Source of the DNA: Hermetia illucens
Taxonomy: Eukaryota > Arthropoda > Insecta > Diptera > Stratiomyidae
DNA length: 64,000 nt
NCBI RefSeq assembly: GCF_905115235.1
Contig: NC_051851.1
Coordinates: forward strand, 59,889,559 to 59,953,558
Direction: 5' to 3'
A program made the position numbers and the translations under genes. The notes under the pieces were generated by a model. It was not told the DNA's origin and did not search any database. It saw only the letters and a program-made list of their open reading frames with translations. Position 1 is the stretch's first letter; every line of letters begins with the position of its first letter. Shown one piece after another: positions 34,623 through 45,463 of this stretch.

Positions 34623-35853
34623 ATGGCAAAGCTGGATGAAAAGATAGGTTTCATTGGAGGTGGAAACATGGCCTTCGCAATCGGGTCGGGCCTTGTCAAT
34701 CGCGGCATTGTTAAGGCGGGCCAAGTCATGGCTTCCGGTCCGCATCTGTACAACCTGGAGCGATGGAAAACTTTGGGAGCGAATATCACAGATGACAATG
34801 CAGAAGTAAATATCAGATGATAATATCCAAAAATAGCCACGTTATATATTTTAACATATTCTGTCTTAGCTTCTGGAGAAATCAGATATTATTTTCATCT
34901 GCGTTAAGCCACACATTCTAGAGCCGTGTTGCTTGCAACTGAAAACAACCTACGCCCCAACTCCCAGGGATAAGGATAAATTATTTGTTTCCGTTCTGGT
35001 TGGCGTCAAATTGCCTGCTCTCGAGAAGGTAAGTTTCTTTGCAAACAGTTCTCTAATGTCGTATTCAGAAAATGTGGGAAAATATACATATAAACCCACG
35101 GAACACATATCGCTTCGTCGAGTTTCTAAGCGGAAATCATAGAGTCGCGAAAGCGGCTTCATTTATCTCACCTAGTATTTTGCAGCCAGAAACGTATTTT
35201 AGCGATGATTTCTCATGTTTACTTGTAGCATTTTGATTTCATAAAAGGTTTGAAAATGATACGGACAATGCCAAACACTCCAATGCAAGTTGGCGAAGGC
35301 TGTTCTATCTACTCTCCTGGGTCGTACGTCACACAGCAGGATCTTGAAAAAGTCCACTTGATGTTGAATGCTCTTGGGCTTGCACAGCAAGTTCCGGAAA
35401 ACATGATCGACAGCATAACTGCGGTCCAAGGCTGTGGTCCTGCTTTCGTTTTCACAATTATTGAAGCATTGGCTGACGGTGGTGTGAAGCAGGGCGTTCC
35501 TAGGCAGATGGCATTACAATTTGCTTCCCAAGCTGTGTTAGGAGCTGCAAAGACTGTTCTTGTAACAGGAAAACATCCAGCAGTTTTAAGAGATGAGGTG
35601 GGTTTATAGATAAAAATTGAATCAAAGAAGTTATATTGTAAATTTGGTTTCGTAGGTTTGTTCGCCAGGCGGATCTACAATTTGTGGCGTACATGAACTC
35701 GAGAAGGGTCAATTAAGGTAATCAGCCGATATATTTGCCTTCCTAAAACTTTAATGCAATTAATAATGTTTTTAAATTCCCAGGGCAACATTGATAAACG
35801 CGGTCGAAGCAGCTGCAAAGAAAAGCATTGAATTAGGAAATAAATATAGTTAA
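34623..35853 (+). CDS. P5CR: Pyrroline-5-carboxylate reductase, copy 1
   Basis: Five exons, 34623-34805, 34870-35028, 35229-35597, 35656-35717, 35784-35853, total 843 nt and 280 aa; all introns GT-AG. The enzyme reduces pyrroline-5-carboxylate to proline with NAD(P)H. Residues 6-24 hold the Rossmann loop (KIGFIGGGNMAFAIGSGL). IRTMPNTPMQVGEGCSIY follows the first domain. GCGPAF (182-187) replaces the more usual GSGPA[YF]. The C-terminal helical dimer domain has ALADGGVKQGVPRQMA and the family signature at about 238-253 (SPGGSTICGVHELE), intact here. It is very close to copy 2 at 45464-46664, with the same exon sizes, so the pair is a tandem duplication. Confidence 0.97.
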
Positions 35854-36095
35854 AAGAAATCTAGTCGGGGTTTTTCTTTCATTCACTTTTCCCTCTAACC
35901 TTGTATAGATAACGTACAAAATAGATCAATTTCTCTCTTCTCTCTTTCTCTCTTCCCAGTGCGAATCAGCTCCGAGTACATTAGTTTTTTCGTCAACTGC
36001 CACCATTTAAATGAAGAACACTTATGGAAGATTCGTTCCATTCTGAGCATTAACAGACAAAGATTCCCAGCTATCCCTTATTATGGACTCAGCAA

Positions 36096-36175
36096 TATTG
36101 ATTCCGATCACTATCTTCACAACCACTTGAAGAGCATTATGATAATGTTCTTCAAGTGGTTGTGATCCGAATCAA
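36096..36175. repeat. Short imperfect palindrome downstream of P5CR copy 1
   Basis: The arms 'attgattccgatcac...aaccacttgaagagcatt' and 'aatgttcttcaagtggttgt' with 'gatccgaatcaat' are reverse complements, apart from a 9-base insertion in the left arm and single changes. The loop is about 5 bases. RNA from here would form a long hairpin. Origin unknown. Confidence 0.7.
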
Positions 36176-36384
36176 TGAACTACTGCCGACACATCTGGCG
36201 GTCTGGCATGAGGCCGGTTCGGTTTCTTCTCTCCATAACCTCCCTAGACTCAGAACGTTATTTTCCGTTTTTTTTTTATTGGAAAAACACCTTATAGCAC
36301 TTCACTAGTTTCTTTTTATTATTAAGTGATATTTAAAGTGCTCTAACACGATATCCCGACGAAATTGATAAGACTGATTAGGCT

Positions 36385-36990
36385 GACTCTGACCAATGTG
36401 CGACATCAACAACGATCTAAGGCAAAGAGATGCCGCTTCGTGCATCCCTTTTAACCTGGCCCTGGAAAATGATCCATGATGCTGAGGTAAATGCGAGAGG
36501 CACCATCCTCTTTAAGTCTACCCAACTACTGACCTATGCTGATGATATTGACATAATGAAAAGAGCGAGATGCACACACTGCCTTCATCCAGATCGTCAG
36601 CACCAAAAACCAGCCCGCAACATCAAATTGCACTGGTCAAACGAAAACAATAAAGATAGCAGACTACAACTTTGAGACCGTTGATAATTTATCCTATCTA
36701 GGGTCGAAAATCACAAGCGTTAACAGGTACGACGATCAAATCCGCGCACGGTTGTTGGCAGCCAAGAGAGCCTATTTCAGCTTACAAAAACTGTTCTTTC
36801 CTTGGGTTCTTAGGAAGAAAAATTGCGAAATCTTGGCCGCGTTCGAGAAAATAATTCTCCGAAGAATTTATGAGCGATACCATGGCCGTCTGGGCAACCT
36901 TGCCAGAGATGGAGCGATGGCGTAGGCCAGGATGCCAGACAGCTTTTAGCGATGCCGGATTGGTAAACCTCGGTTCAAAACCGGGATGTC
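36385..36990 (+). mobile_element. RTE-like LINE (lineage B), RT C-terminal part
   Basis: It includes DAEVNARGTILFKSTQLLTY followed by ADDIDIM (the YADD catalytic box), then ETVDNLSYLGSKITS and RYDDQIRARLLAAKRAYFS. The 3' end matches the tail pieces at 1-200 and 11811-12297. The frame is broken. Confidence 0.75.
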
Positions 36991-37640
36991 TGAATAGGGA
37001 GTGTATCTGGAGTGCTCTACTTATGAGGGGCATTCCGGAGAAACTAATAGCCAGGGTTGCATCTTGTCCCCCATATTATTTCTTCTTGTTGTCGGTGACG
37101 TTCTTCATGCTGCCTTGTCCGGAGGACGTGCAGGAATTCAATGGACAACACCTTGACTACGCTGATGATATCTGTTTGCTCTTTCAACGGGTCAAGACCT
37201 TTAGACAAACGATTGTGGATTTGGTAAGAGGCAAGTAGAGTTGGACTGAAGATAAACACCAACAAAACAAAGGTTCTTAGTCTCATGGGTCACCCTCCCG
37301 TTGATCAATTTTTATATTTAGGAAGCGTTGTTTCTGTAGTCCTTGGCAACGAACTGGATGCTGCCCGACGCATTAACACCGCTAGATCCGCTTTCGCTAT
37401 ATTGTCTAAAATCAGGAAATACAGTTATCTCAACATCAAGATCAATTTGAGATTGTTCTTCCTGTACTACATATAGAAAGTGGACTCCACTGTTACTCTC
37501 AGCTCCAAGTCTTCGTCAACACCTGTCTGCGACATATCATCGGAGTACGCTGGCCTGATACGAAGAATTTGGCACTCATACGCACTGTGATCAGAAGGCG
37601 GAAGTTGTAGTGGATAGCTCACACATAAAGGAGAGGCGAC
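36991..37640 (+). mobile_element. LINE family C, RT to C-terminal region
   Basis: Frames carry GIPEKLIARV, YADDICLLFQRV, FLYLGSVVSVVLGNELDAAR and RINTARSAFAILSKI, all typical of a non-LTR RT. Related fragments lie at 42400-43290 (minus) and 47441-47780 (plus). Several stops. The clade was not resolved. Confidence 0.7.
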
Positions 37641-37659
37641 AGTTGTATCGCGGACTTAG

Positions 37660-37825
37660 CCCTGCAGTAGAATCCACTCTCCCAAGGACATTTGGCATGG
37701 AATAGTAGAGAATGGGTGTGAACGTCTCGGAAGTTGTGTGGGGGGAACTGAAAGGCATTTAGGTAACTGGGAGCGGGTAGGTGTATTTGATGCGCTGTAC
37801 CCTATCAAGGGGTGAATGGCAACTA
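37660..37825. repeat. Dispersed repeat shared with 47795-47900
   Basis: Read on the minus strand, 'ttcaccccttgatagggta' through 'cagttacctaaatgcc' matches 'ttcaccccttggtggggta' through 'cggttacctgaaatgcc' at 47800-47866. A (ta)n run of about 30 bases follows at 37827-37852. It may be a LINE family C 3' end. Confidence 0.5.
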
Positions 37826-37859
37826 TATATATATTGTATATATAATATATAGAAACTTT

Positions 37860-38990
37860 TGAAGAAATCCTCAAATCCGTTAAATTTTGTATTTCTCCCC
37901 AAATTCGCACTTTTCTTAAATTTTGCCATCGAAATACTTCCAAGTCTACATTGAAGTATTCTAAGTATTCTTTACTTGGCTTAAAAAATACAGCCGCTGC
38001 ACTCTTTGCATTCTGAATAACAGCAGCGTTAGTTCTTGTAATTAAGTTACAGGCGGCACGAGAAAGAGAAACATAACTCTCTTTAAGTGCCAAATTATCT
38101 TGGAAGCGATTAGTTTCCTTCGTAGATTCTATTGCAGACACGTTTTGTCCTCCAACTCCAACACTAAATAGTGTTTAGTGAAAAGTCGCTGCTTGCACAC
38201 GCAGAGAAAGTAACCGCAATTCAGAGCTGGGATTTTGAAAAAATGTTTTTAAAATATTTGGGCATTTATGGATCTTTAGAAAATAACCTTTTAATGGTTG
38301 GAACATTTTTGATTCAAACACCGGCGTTAATACCAGCCATCTTATTTCACTATAGCTCAGTGGTTTCTAAATTTTCTAAAATGTAAGAAATTAATAGATT
38401 TTTATAACAACTTTAACGCATTCATAAGGTAAAAAATAGCGAATCAGAACAGGTCCGTCTACTGCCTCGTAGAAGGTGTCCTTCTCCGACTCTACAATCT
38501 CTTCTGTAGTCGCATGAATGTTCATGAGGCTTATCTGCATTTCGAAATTTGAATCGCAAATGCAGAGTGCGTAGCTTTCCTCTTATGTTTTCAAAGTCGA
38601 TAATAGCAGGTTTCATTTTTTGGCTGACTAGATCTATTCCGAGCGCATGGTTTATTGGATGGCCGCTATGATATATGGTTTAGTGTCAGAAAGCCGGTCC
38701 CTGTCCAGCAGTAGCAACGCTGTTACATCAGCCTTATATTGGGACAGGGTAGTGGCTAGCTCCTGGGCAACATTCGGTCTGTACAGGGAGCGTACCTTAG
38801 CCCATTTTCGTTGCCGGGTGCATCGTTGTGTAGTTAATCCAGCCTGAGGATCCTCTTGTGGCGTCGCAACAACTTGTTTTCCGTATAAGTTCGTCAGCCC
38901 TACCCAACCTGCAGGACCAGTTTGAACAATTTGTCCGTCAATGGTATCGCAAAATGCAAAATTTGCTTAGAGTTTACTTAATTGCATAGT
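37860..38990 (-). mobile_element. LINE endonuclease fragment and an unrecognised frame
   Basis: The minus strand near 38960-38420 reads like an AP-endonuclease: ELATTLSQYKADVTALLLLD, RLSDTKPYII, then MKPAIIDFENI and LRTLHLRFKFRNA. The ORF at 38141-37860 (about 85 codons, AACNLITRTNAAVIQNAKSA) is not recognised and may be the same element or another. Frames are broken. Confidence 0.5.
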
Positions 38991-39244
38991 GATTTGACTC
39001 GATCTAGCGTCCTTGCTGAATCTAGCGAGTATCTTGAGTAAAGGGATTTTTTTCAGAATTTCGAGTTCCTTGAGTTGCATTTAATTAATTGTTGGCAGCC
39101 TCGCCACCTTTAGGTAAATTTCATTTGTCAGGTTTTTCTTTTTTGATTTTTTAACAAACATCTCCCTCAAACTCCTTATTTTGGACTCAATATCCTCAAA
39201 GTTAGATCAGAGTGAAATTATGCGGTGTTTCCAACGATTAATTA

Positions 39245-39443
39245 ATTGAAGTAATAAAAACTTGTTGTTTCTTTTTCGTTGGTGTGGGTATTTATTCTTG
39301 CAAATACCGATATTTCGGGAACCACTTGTTCCCTTCATCAGTGCAAACAACTTGTGGAACAAGTGGTTCCCGAAATATCGGTATTTGCAAGAATAAATAC
39401 CCACACCAACGAAAAAGAAACAACAAGTTTTTATTACTTCAAT
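39245..39443. repeat. Perfect 88-bp inverted repeat from Penelope-like element ends
   Basis: Arms 39245-39332 and 39356-39443 are exact reverse complements, with a 23-base spacer. Each arm carries the 'ggtatttgcaagaataaata' segment and the ccgaaatatcgg motif known from the terminal repeats of Penelope-like retroelements. The left arm plus spacer, on the minus strand, makes a complete hammerhead motif (39297-39347); the right arm lacks its CTGATGA box. Perfect arms suggest a recent origin. Confidence 0.85.
39297..39347 (-). ncRNA. Predicted type I hammerhead ribozyme
   Basis: On the minus strand: stem I 5' TTTGCA (39347-39342), core CTGATGA (39341-39335), one extra A, stem II GGGAAC/GTTCCC with loop AAGTG (39333-39317), core GAAA (39316-39313), and a three-base-pair stem III (ATA/TAT, counting the last core A) with loop TCGG. 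The cleavage-site T is at 39303, followed by stem I 3' TGCAAG (39302-39297), which pairs fully with one G-U. Penelope-like elements are known to carry hammerheads with such a short stem III. Activity is inferred, not shown. Confidence 0.75.
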
Positions 39444-39904
39444 CAAAGTTAGAGTTAAGGAGTTAAAGTCTAATTCTGCTTCTCCCCTTTCTTGAATTGA
39501 TGGAATGATTCCAGTAGCATCATTCAAGTAGCACTTTAGTGTGTTGATGCCTTTTACCCTCCTTAAGTTGTGATGATTGGTGATGGGACCCAATCACGAT
39601 GTGATTTTTCCGCGCAATAGTTCTATGTGAAGGTCGAGTATAGTTACAGCCGAGAAGAAAAGAATTGATTCCCAGATAGCCACTATTCGATGGATTTTGT
39701 ACTCCACAATTTAACTTCTAGATTTCTAATCCACAGCTCGAATTCAACTCTAGCGGTTTCCAATGCGTATTTCCGGTCGCCTATATGCTCATCCAGCCGA
39801 AATTTTCTATAAATATTGTTTACATTCTAAACGGAACCTAGAACAGCTGTTGCTTTCATTAGAAAGTGGCATTGACTTTCCATTTCGCAGAAAGTTCAGT
39901 CGGT

Positions 39905-40265
39905 TCCGTAGTTGCTTGCAGGTTGGTGAGTGTTGTGAGGTGTGTTAGAAGTGTTGTGTAATTGTTTATTCCCAGATTAGCCAAACGAGCATTTTCTAAA
40001 AACAATTTGATTTCCGCCAATTATCAAAAGCTTCGTTCCAACTGCATTGCCGCATCGGCGTCAAGCTGTCTTCAATTTGTTTGTTTTTCCGCAGCTTCTG
40101 TATCATAAATATAAACTCAGAAAAGATAATTCTTTTTATCTTATGCAAAGATAAACAGCTTTTATAGGAATAGAGTGATTATCCCTATGTAAATTTGAGT
40201 TGATTACTGAGTTAAGATTCACCTGGCGCTTAAACTAGATTTCAGAATTGATAAATATATTGTAT
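39905..40265. promoter_or_regulatory. Second copy of the P5CR 5' flanking block
   Basis: It is homologous to 34005-34335 in the same orientation. Here it sits about 5.2 kb, not 0.3 kb, above the nearest P5CR ATG (45464). A SINE begins at 40285, right at its end, so later insertions have pushed it away from copy 2. Confidence 0.6.
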
Positions 40266-40284
40266 TCATTATATTTATTGTGGG

Positions 40285-40583
40285 AATAATAATAATTGTT
40301 GGCGCAGCAATCCATATTGGATCAGGGCCTTGCAGTGTGTTCGAGCACTTCATTCAAGACCGTAGTGGGGTACACTACAGGATAGCCTGTAGCAGGCAAT
40401 GTGGTCAGCATTGCGCTCGCCTGAGATTGTTACTTTGATTTGACTCAGGTATTCACTCATTCACGGCTGAGTTGACTGGTATCCGACATCAAATTACGAT
40501 ACAAATTCCACTGCCACTAGTGAGATTTGAACCGCGATCTTCCGTACGACAGCCTTGTGCTCTAACCACTCAGCTATTCGGGA
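40285..40583 (-). mobile_element. tRNA-derived SINE, full length
   Basis: On the minus strand a tRNA-like head has an A-box-like tagctgagtgg and a B-box-like ggttcaaat, then a body (tttgatgtcggataccagtc, tgcgctcgcc in complement) and a (att)n tail. It is the same family as 55048-55318, 5850-5930 and 19255-19335. No clear target duplication was found here. Confidence 0.85.
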
Positions 40584-40589
40584 ATATAC

Positions 40590-42390
40590 ATATAAACCCC
40601 GCGCAAATACTATAGCCCGAATCATGCATCCCATAATTCAGAGGAAACCTAGTATTTACAAAAAAGCAGGGTGTTTACAACAGTTTCTTTCAGTTACACT
40701 GCGAAAAATGGGTTTTTTCACACAGGTGATTTTAGCGGTGCGACAAAAATAGAGAAAAGCCACCTTTTTTCGAAAGTTATCCCCTAATTCATCTTCAAAA
40801 AGAGGAACAAGAAACGGGAAAATTAGTAGTCTTTAGGGTTTTTGACCTGGGGAAATAGTTAGACTTAATGAGAGTTTGTAGATTTTGAGGGCGCGTCTCC
40901 TGAGTTGATTGAGCGTCGGTCTCTCGATCTCGTTCGAATCCCAGTTCGCCATGGATATTTGTGTACAATTATTGCTGCATAACACTGCTATTGGAACTGA
41001 AGTCTTATTGGAAATCAAATAGGGAAAAATAATACGAATAGCAGACTTCGGAGACACAATTACGGATTGTCCTGCAACGAAGTCATGAAAAAATTCATGT
41101 GCTTACGCATAGCATTTTTCACTCTCCTTCTATTTAGCATCCGTTGCATTGTTAAGGGGGAAACGCAACATGCGTGGGTGCGCAGTGAGAGAGTTGTCAA
41201 TGGAAGTTCATTACACGGACTTGTATTAGACAATATATAAGTCTGACGCGCAACGAGGCACCCAAAAATGATCGAAAAATGAAATTTTTGCGATGCGTGG
41301 CAGATAATAGTTGGTTGACACTTGTAATTTGACGGCGTTTTTCGTTTTCGGCTTTTACTTTTGAATGTAATTAATTTAAACGAACTCGTTTTGAGAACTG
41401 CGAAAGGCACTATTTGCGTTGCAAATGCTAATTATTAATGTCACTTACATTACTCCCATCACTTCCATTCACAAAATTTTGAATTTACGAAGTAGTGCGA
41501 TTTAATTGTATGAATTTCGTAACATAAAATATAGGAAGATGCATACAATAATTGCATAAACTTGAAGATTATGTGCAATGCCGTGATTTTGTTTGCGGAC
41601 AATCGACAATCGAAAATTTTTTTGGGATAAATTACACTTTTTTTCCAATACTATGCGCTTTATATACACCAAATTTTAAGAAATATTGGGAGGGCTTAAA
41701 TACAGTAGATTCTTAAGGGACGCGGTTCACTTTCAATTTATATAAGACAACCAGGTTTTGTTTTTATTCATTTTTACATAAAAAATTCAGGTTGTTACAT
41801 TATTTTGATCATAGCTCTGTTATTATTTGTCCCATTGGCTTCTATTATATCTCATTTTAAAGGTCGTTTGAAGCACTTTAAAGGAGCTCTAGATTATTAA
41901 CCACTGAAAGTTGCTGGTTGTGTAGTGTATTATTTGACCTTGAAAATATAAATTTCTTTGAGACATTACGAATTTACGTTTGACGAGCTATAACTCAGTC
42001 CATATTGAAACTACAAAAAAATAAAAAATCATTCTTTTTGTTATTTAATTTGCTTCTGCTTAATATCATTTCTACAGAAAATGCAAAAAATGCGACGAAA
42101 AATCAACATGTTTAAATATGAATAACTCGAAAACTACGGCTTGTACGAACAATTTTTAGTTTGCTTAGAATTGACCATTTAATCAATTTCTGTGGTTATT
42201 TCGAAAAAAAAATTACACCCTCGAAGGAATTGTGCTACACTTCTCCTGGGGAGACGTACATCTATATTGCTATATAAACTTTGTTTCTTATGCCACCCGC
42301 CGAGAGATTTTTTTATCATATAAGGTTGTTGCAGTTGAGGCAACATTGTTATTACTCATTTCACTAGCCAGTAATGAGGAGATTCTGATG
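40590..42390. other. AT-rich DNA, no gene seen
   Basis: The longest frame, 41060-41410 minus, is Ser/Lys-rich and has no family resemblance. No repeat was recognised. It is part of the extra DNA that separates P5CR copy 2 from its 5' block. Confidence 0.4.
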
Positions 42391-42399
42391 CACTAAAAG

Positions 42400-43290
42400 A
42401 CTACTATGTAAAGTAGCTGTTTACTGCTTTCATATAAATACTGTGACCTATCCAGTGCCATTTCCGCCTTCCGATCACATCGCGTAAAGGTGACAGGCCT
42501 GTGCGCTGACCAGGTTGCTCGTTTGAAATAGTTTCAAGCGAGCGTATTCCGATGATACATCGCAAACAGATGTTCATGACGGCTTTTAGCATTTGACTGA
42601 CAATGGTGGTCACATTTCATGTGCTATTTCCATATAGCAACACAGAAAGAACATTAGCACCAGAACAGTCTCAACTTGATCTTGGTGTTGAGATAACTGT
42701 TTTTACAGATTTTAGTTGCCGTGAAAGCGGATCTAGCACTGTTAATGCGTCCAGCAACATCCAGTTCGGTGCCACCACCGGCAGTAGCCACGCTTCCTAG
42801 ATATACAAACTGATCAACGTCTTCGACACTCTGCTCATGCTCATGCGCAAATAGGGAAGGGAAGATGACCCGTCAAACTGAGAACCATTTTGCGCCATCA
42901 TATGTCGCTTTGATAATAATTATTAGTTTCTCCGGAATGTCTTTTCTCCACAAACCAGTTCAGATAAACTCCCTGCTCACGCTATCGGAAGCTTTCTCGA
43001 AATCGATGAAGAGTAGATGAAGCGAATATCCAAACCCCACACAATGTTCCAAAATGATCCGTTGGGTATTGTTGTGGTGAAGCGTTCTTTTGACTTCATC
43101 AGCTGTTCTACTGCTGATCGCAGAGTCTTCAATTTGATAGCTCGGATGGTGTCGGTCAGTTGAAACCCAATTTGTTAAGTTGAAGTTTATTTCTGAATCC
43201 AAGGAAGGATGGAAATCTCATGGGCGCGTTTCCTAACGATCTGAGGCAGCGAAAACATGGACTGAGAATAGGATTCGTCGTGGACCATTC
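42400..43290 (-). mobile_element. LINE family C fragment
   Basis: Minus-strand order: RT start with SLHLLFIDFEKASDSVSREF (near 43000), GLWRKDIPEKLI, then a deletion into the C-terminal region (CLRCIIGIRSLETISN and RRKWHWIGHS, 42600-42430). The C-terminus extends beyond what survives at 36991-37640. Broken frame. Confidence 0.75.
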
Positions 43291-43344
43291 TTCTCGATCG
43301 CGGCACGCAGGTCCCGCGGTTGAACCGGTATTCTTTAAGGTATT

Positions 43345-43700
43345 GCGTGAAACAAAACCTTATTAAAATCGATTCAATGCCGTCTGTCCGTCTGTCAATA
43401 AGATTTATCTCGAAATGTCTGGAGCAATCATCACGAAATTTGGTGAGAATATGCGCTATGTGAACCGCTGCACTTGCAACGTGTTGTGTTTAAAGGGAGT
43501 CGCCCATGTCCATCCTGATGTAGAATATCAAACGAGCGGGCTCAATTAGTACTTTGCGAAAATGTTCCTTTCTTATATTGAGTGAAACGCAGGTGTGTGA
43601 GGACTCAAAATGTGAAGCACGTCTCGCTTTCAGACCCTATCCAACCGAAGAATCTGAAATACATCGAAACAAAATCTAGGGCTCCAAATACATCCCATTA
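43345..43700 (+). repeat. Dispersed noncoding repeat (copy 2)
   Basis: Blocks 'gtgaaacaaaaccttatta', 'ccgtctgtccgtctgtcaa' and 'gaatatcaaacgagcgggct' occur in the same order as in the minus-strand copy at 21045-21265. It may extend to about 44640, where a 'aaacccc-ttaagttgacct' block resembles 43765-43785. Confidence 0.45.
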
Positions 43701-45239
43701 CGGTATCTGTTGAAATAAAGTTAATAACAGCATATAACTATATTTTAGAATTTTACCCGAAAACCCCCGTCAAGTTCATTCTAGAAGTTAGATTGCAAGG
43801 CACCAGTATAAGTGATAATATAAGACCCAATTCCGGAAAGTTTGAATGCAATCCAACTATTACTAACAAAGTTATAGAAGGTCAAAGTTTTGTATTCCAT
43901 ATGACCTCATTGGATTCCAATGGTTCTGAGCCCGTTTTCTATGCACTAATGGCGGGTCGCACTAATTTGAGTAGCTCGCTCCACTCCGCTCCTCGGTAGA
44001 TGGCGGGCTCAGGATGTATGTGTTGTATAAGATGAAACTAGTCTAGGTGCTGCTCAGTTTGGAAGCACAAGACAGCGTTTGTTGATATCGCCTCCTTCCA
44101 GCGATCAAAACCGACCACCCACAAAATTTTTTTGCAAGTAATGTTTCATCCAGATGGATATATATCTCCGTTAGTACCAGTGGTATTCAAGTTTTGTACT
44201 TACGAGTATATATGTACATACACATGAGTGCTTTGGCGCATGCATTAAATTGGAAATATTTAGATACGTGCTATCAATTTAGATAGGTAAGTGCGTATAT
44301 ATATATAAATGTACACATCAGTATACGCTGACAGACAATGTTATCTGAAAGTTTGGAAATACATAAATGAAGGAATATTTTGAATTTGTAGCTATCTGCA
44401 AAAAGAAAAACATGCAAAGGAAGTTTCTTACATAAGATGATCACAAAGCCTTTATACCTGAAGCGCCCAGCTTCTGAAGGACTCATACTCAGAAACCTGT
44501 TTAGATGGTTATGAAACAAAAATTGTGATGATGTATTCATGCAGATATCTTCTCAAATAAAGTCAAAAGTAGTATATTTCTATATTTTGGAAATCTAGTT
44601 AAAAACCCCTTAAGTTGACCTTAGAAGTAGACATTTGTGCAGAAAGACGACCCATCATATAGACCAGGATATTGAAAGTGTGCTAAGCATCGTAAATTGG
44701 TGTAGAGTTAGAATTCCTGAACAGAAAATTAACATACGTAAGATGGAAAATTGTTTATGGCCTGCAGTTTACATAAATCCTTTCTCTCTTCGGTCTGTTG
44801 GCCATCTGTGTAAATAAGGAGAGGAGATTGTGCGGTAAATAGCCTCTTAAACCTCAGAAATCTTATTATACAGATCATTGTAGAAAATTGCTCGTTGCTT
44901 GAGAGAATACGTTTCAGTATGTTAACAAGCTCGTTCAAAGACCTTTAAACCGGTTGAAGGATCCCATCAAATATAGCTAAAAGTATTTAGGAATGAATGA
45001 ATGCTACTCGACCAAAATTATATCTTTGTTAAAACGAATGTGGAGGTGGTAACCCAATGAACAAAGGTGGGTCTACTTATTATCGAGACCAATGCACGGA
45101 GTGGTCTTTAGTTTTGTTGCAATGACTAATTCTGATTTTCACTTTTTGTTTAATTTAATATGCTTATATTAGCGTAGTTTTCACTTTTGGTGCCTTAAGC
45201 TATAGTTTTCTCTCGGGGTATATGTAAGTAAGACAAGGT
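43701..45239. other. Repeat-like intergenic DNA, no gene seen
   Basis: ORFs at 43793-43999 and 44274-44540 have no family resemblance. The P5CR copy 2 promoter should lie at the right end: 45240-45463 aligns loosely with 34390-34622 (tcagatat, ctcttatca and ccaca blocks). Confidence 0.4.
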
Positions 45240-45463
45240 TTCTTTTAGCCATCCATCTATAAGCGAATTTTCCACAAATTTCATCAGATATTTCTCTACC
45301 TAGACCACTTCCACGCTCTTATCAGGGTATCGTTAGTTACCACATTTATTGTGTCGGATTCATCCGGCCATTTCTCAAAAAACATCGATAACCGAGCACG
45401 GGTCTCTTTCGTTTCAGTTAATTTCCTAAAACATATATTCCAATTAAGATTGTAACAGGTAAA

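Noticed and set aside
39245-39443. CRISPR-like or bacterial palindrome
   Set aside because: The setting is clearly eukaryotic and the motifs are those of Penelope-like termini; no spacer array exists anywhere in the window.
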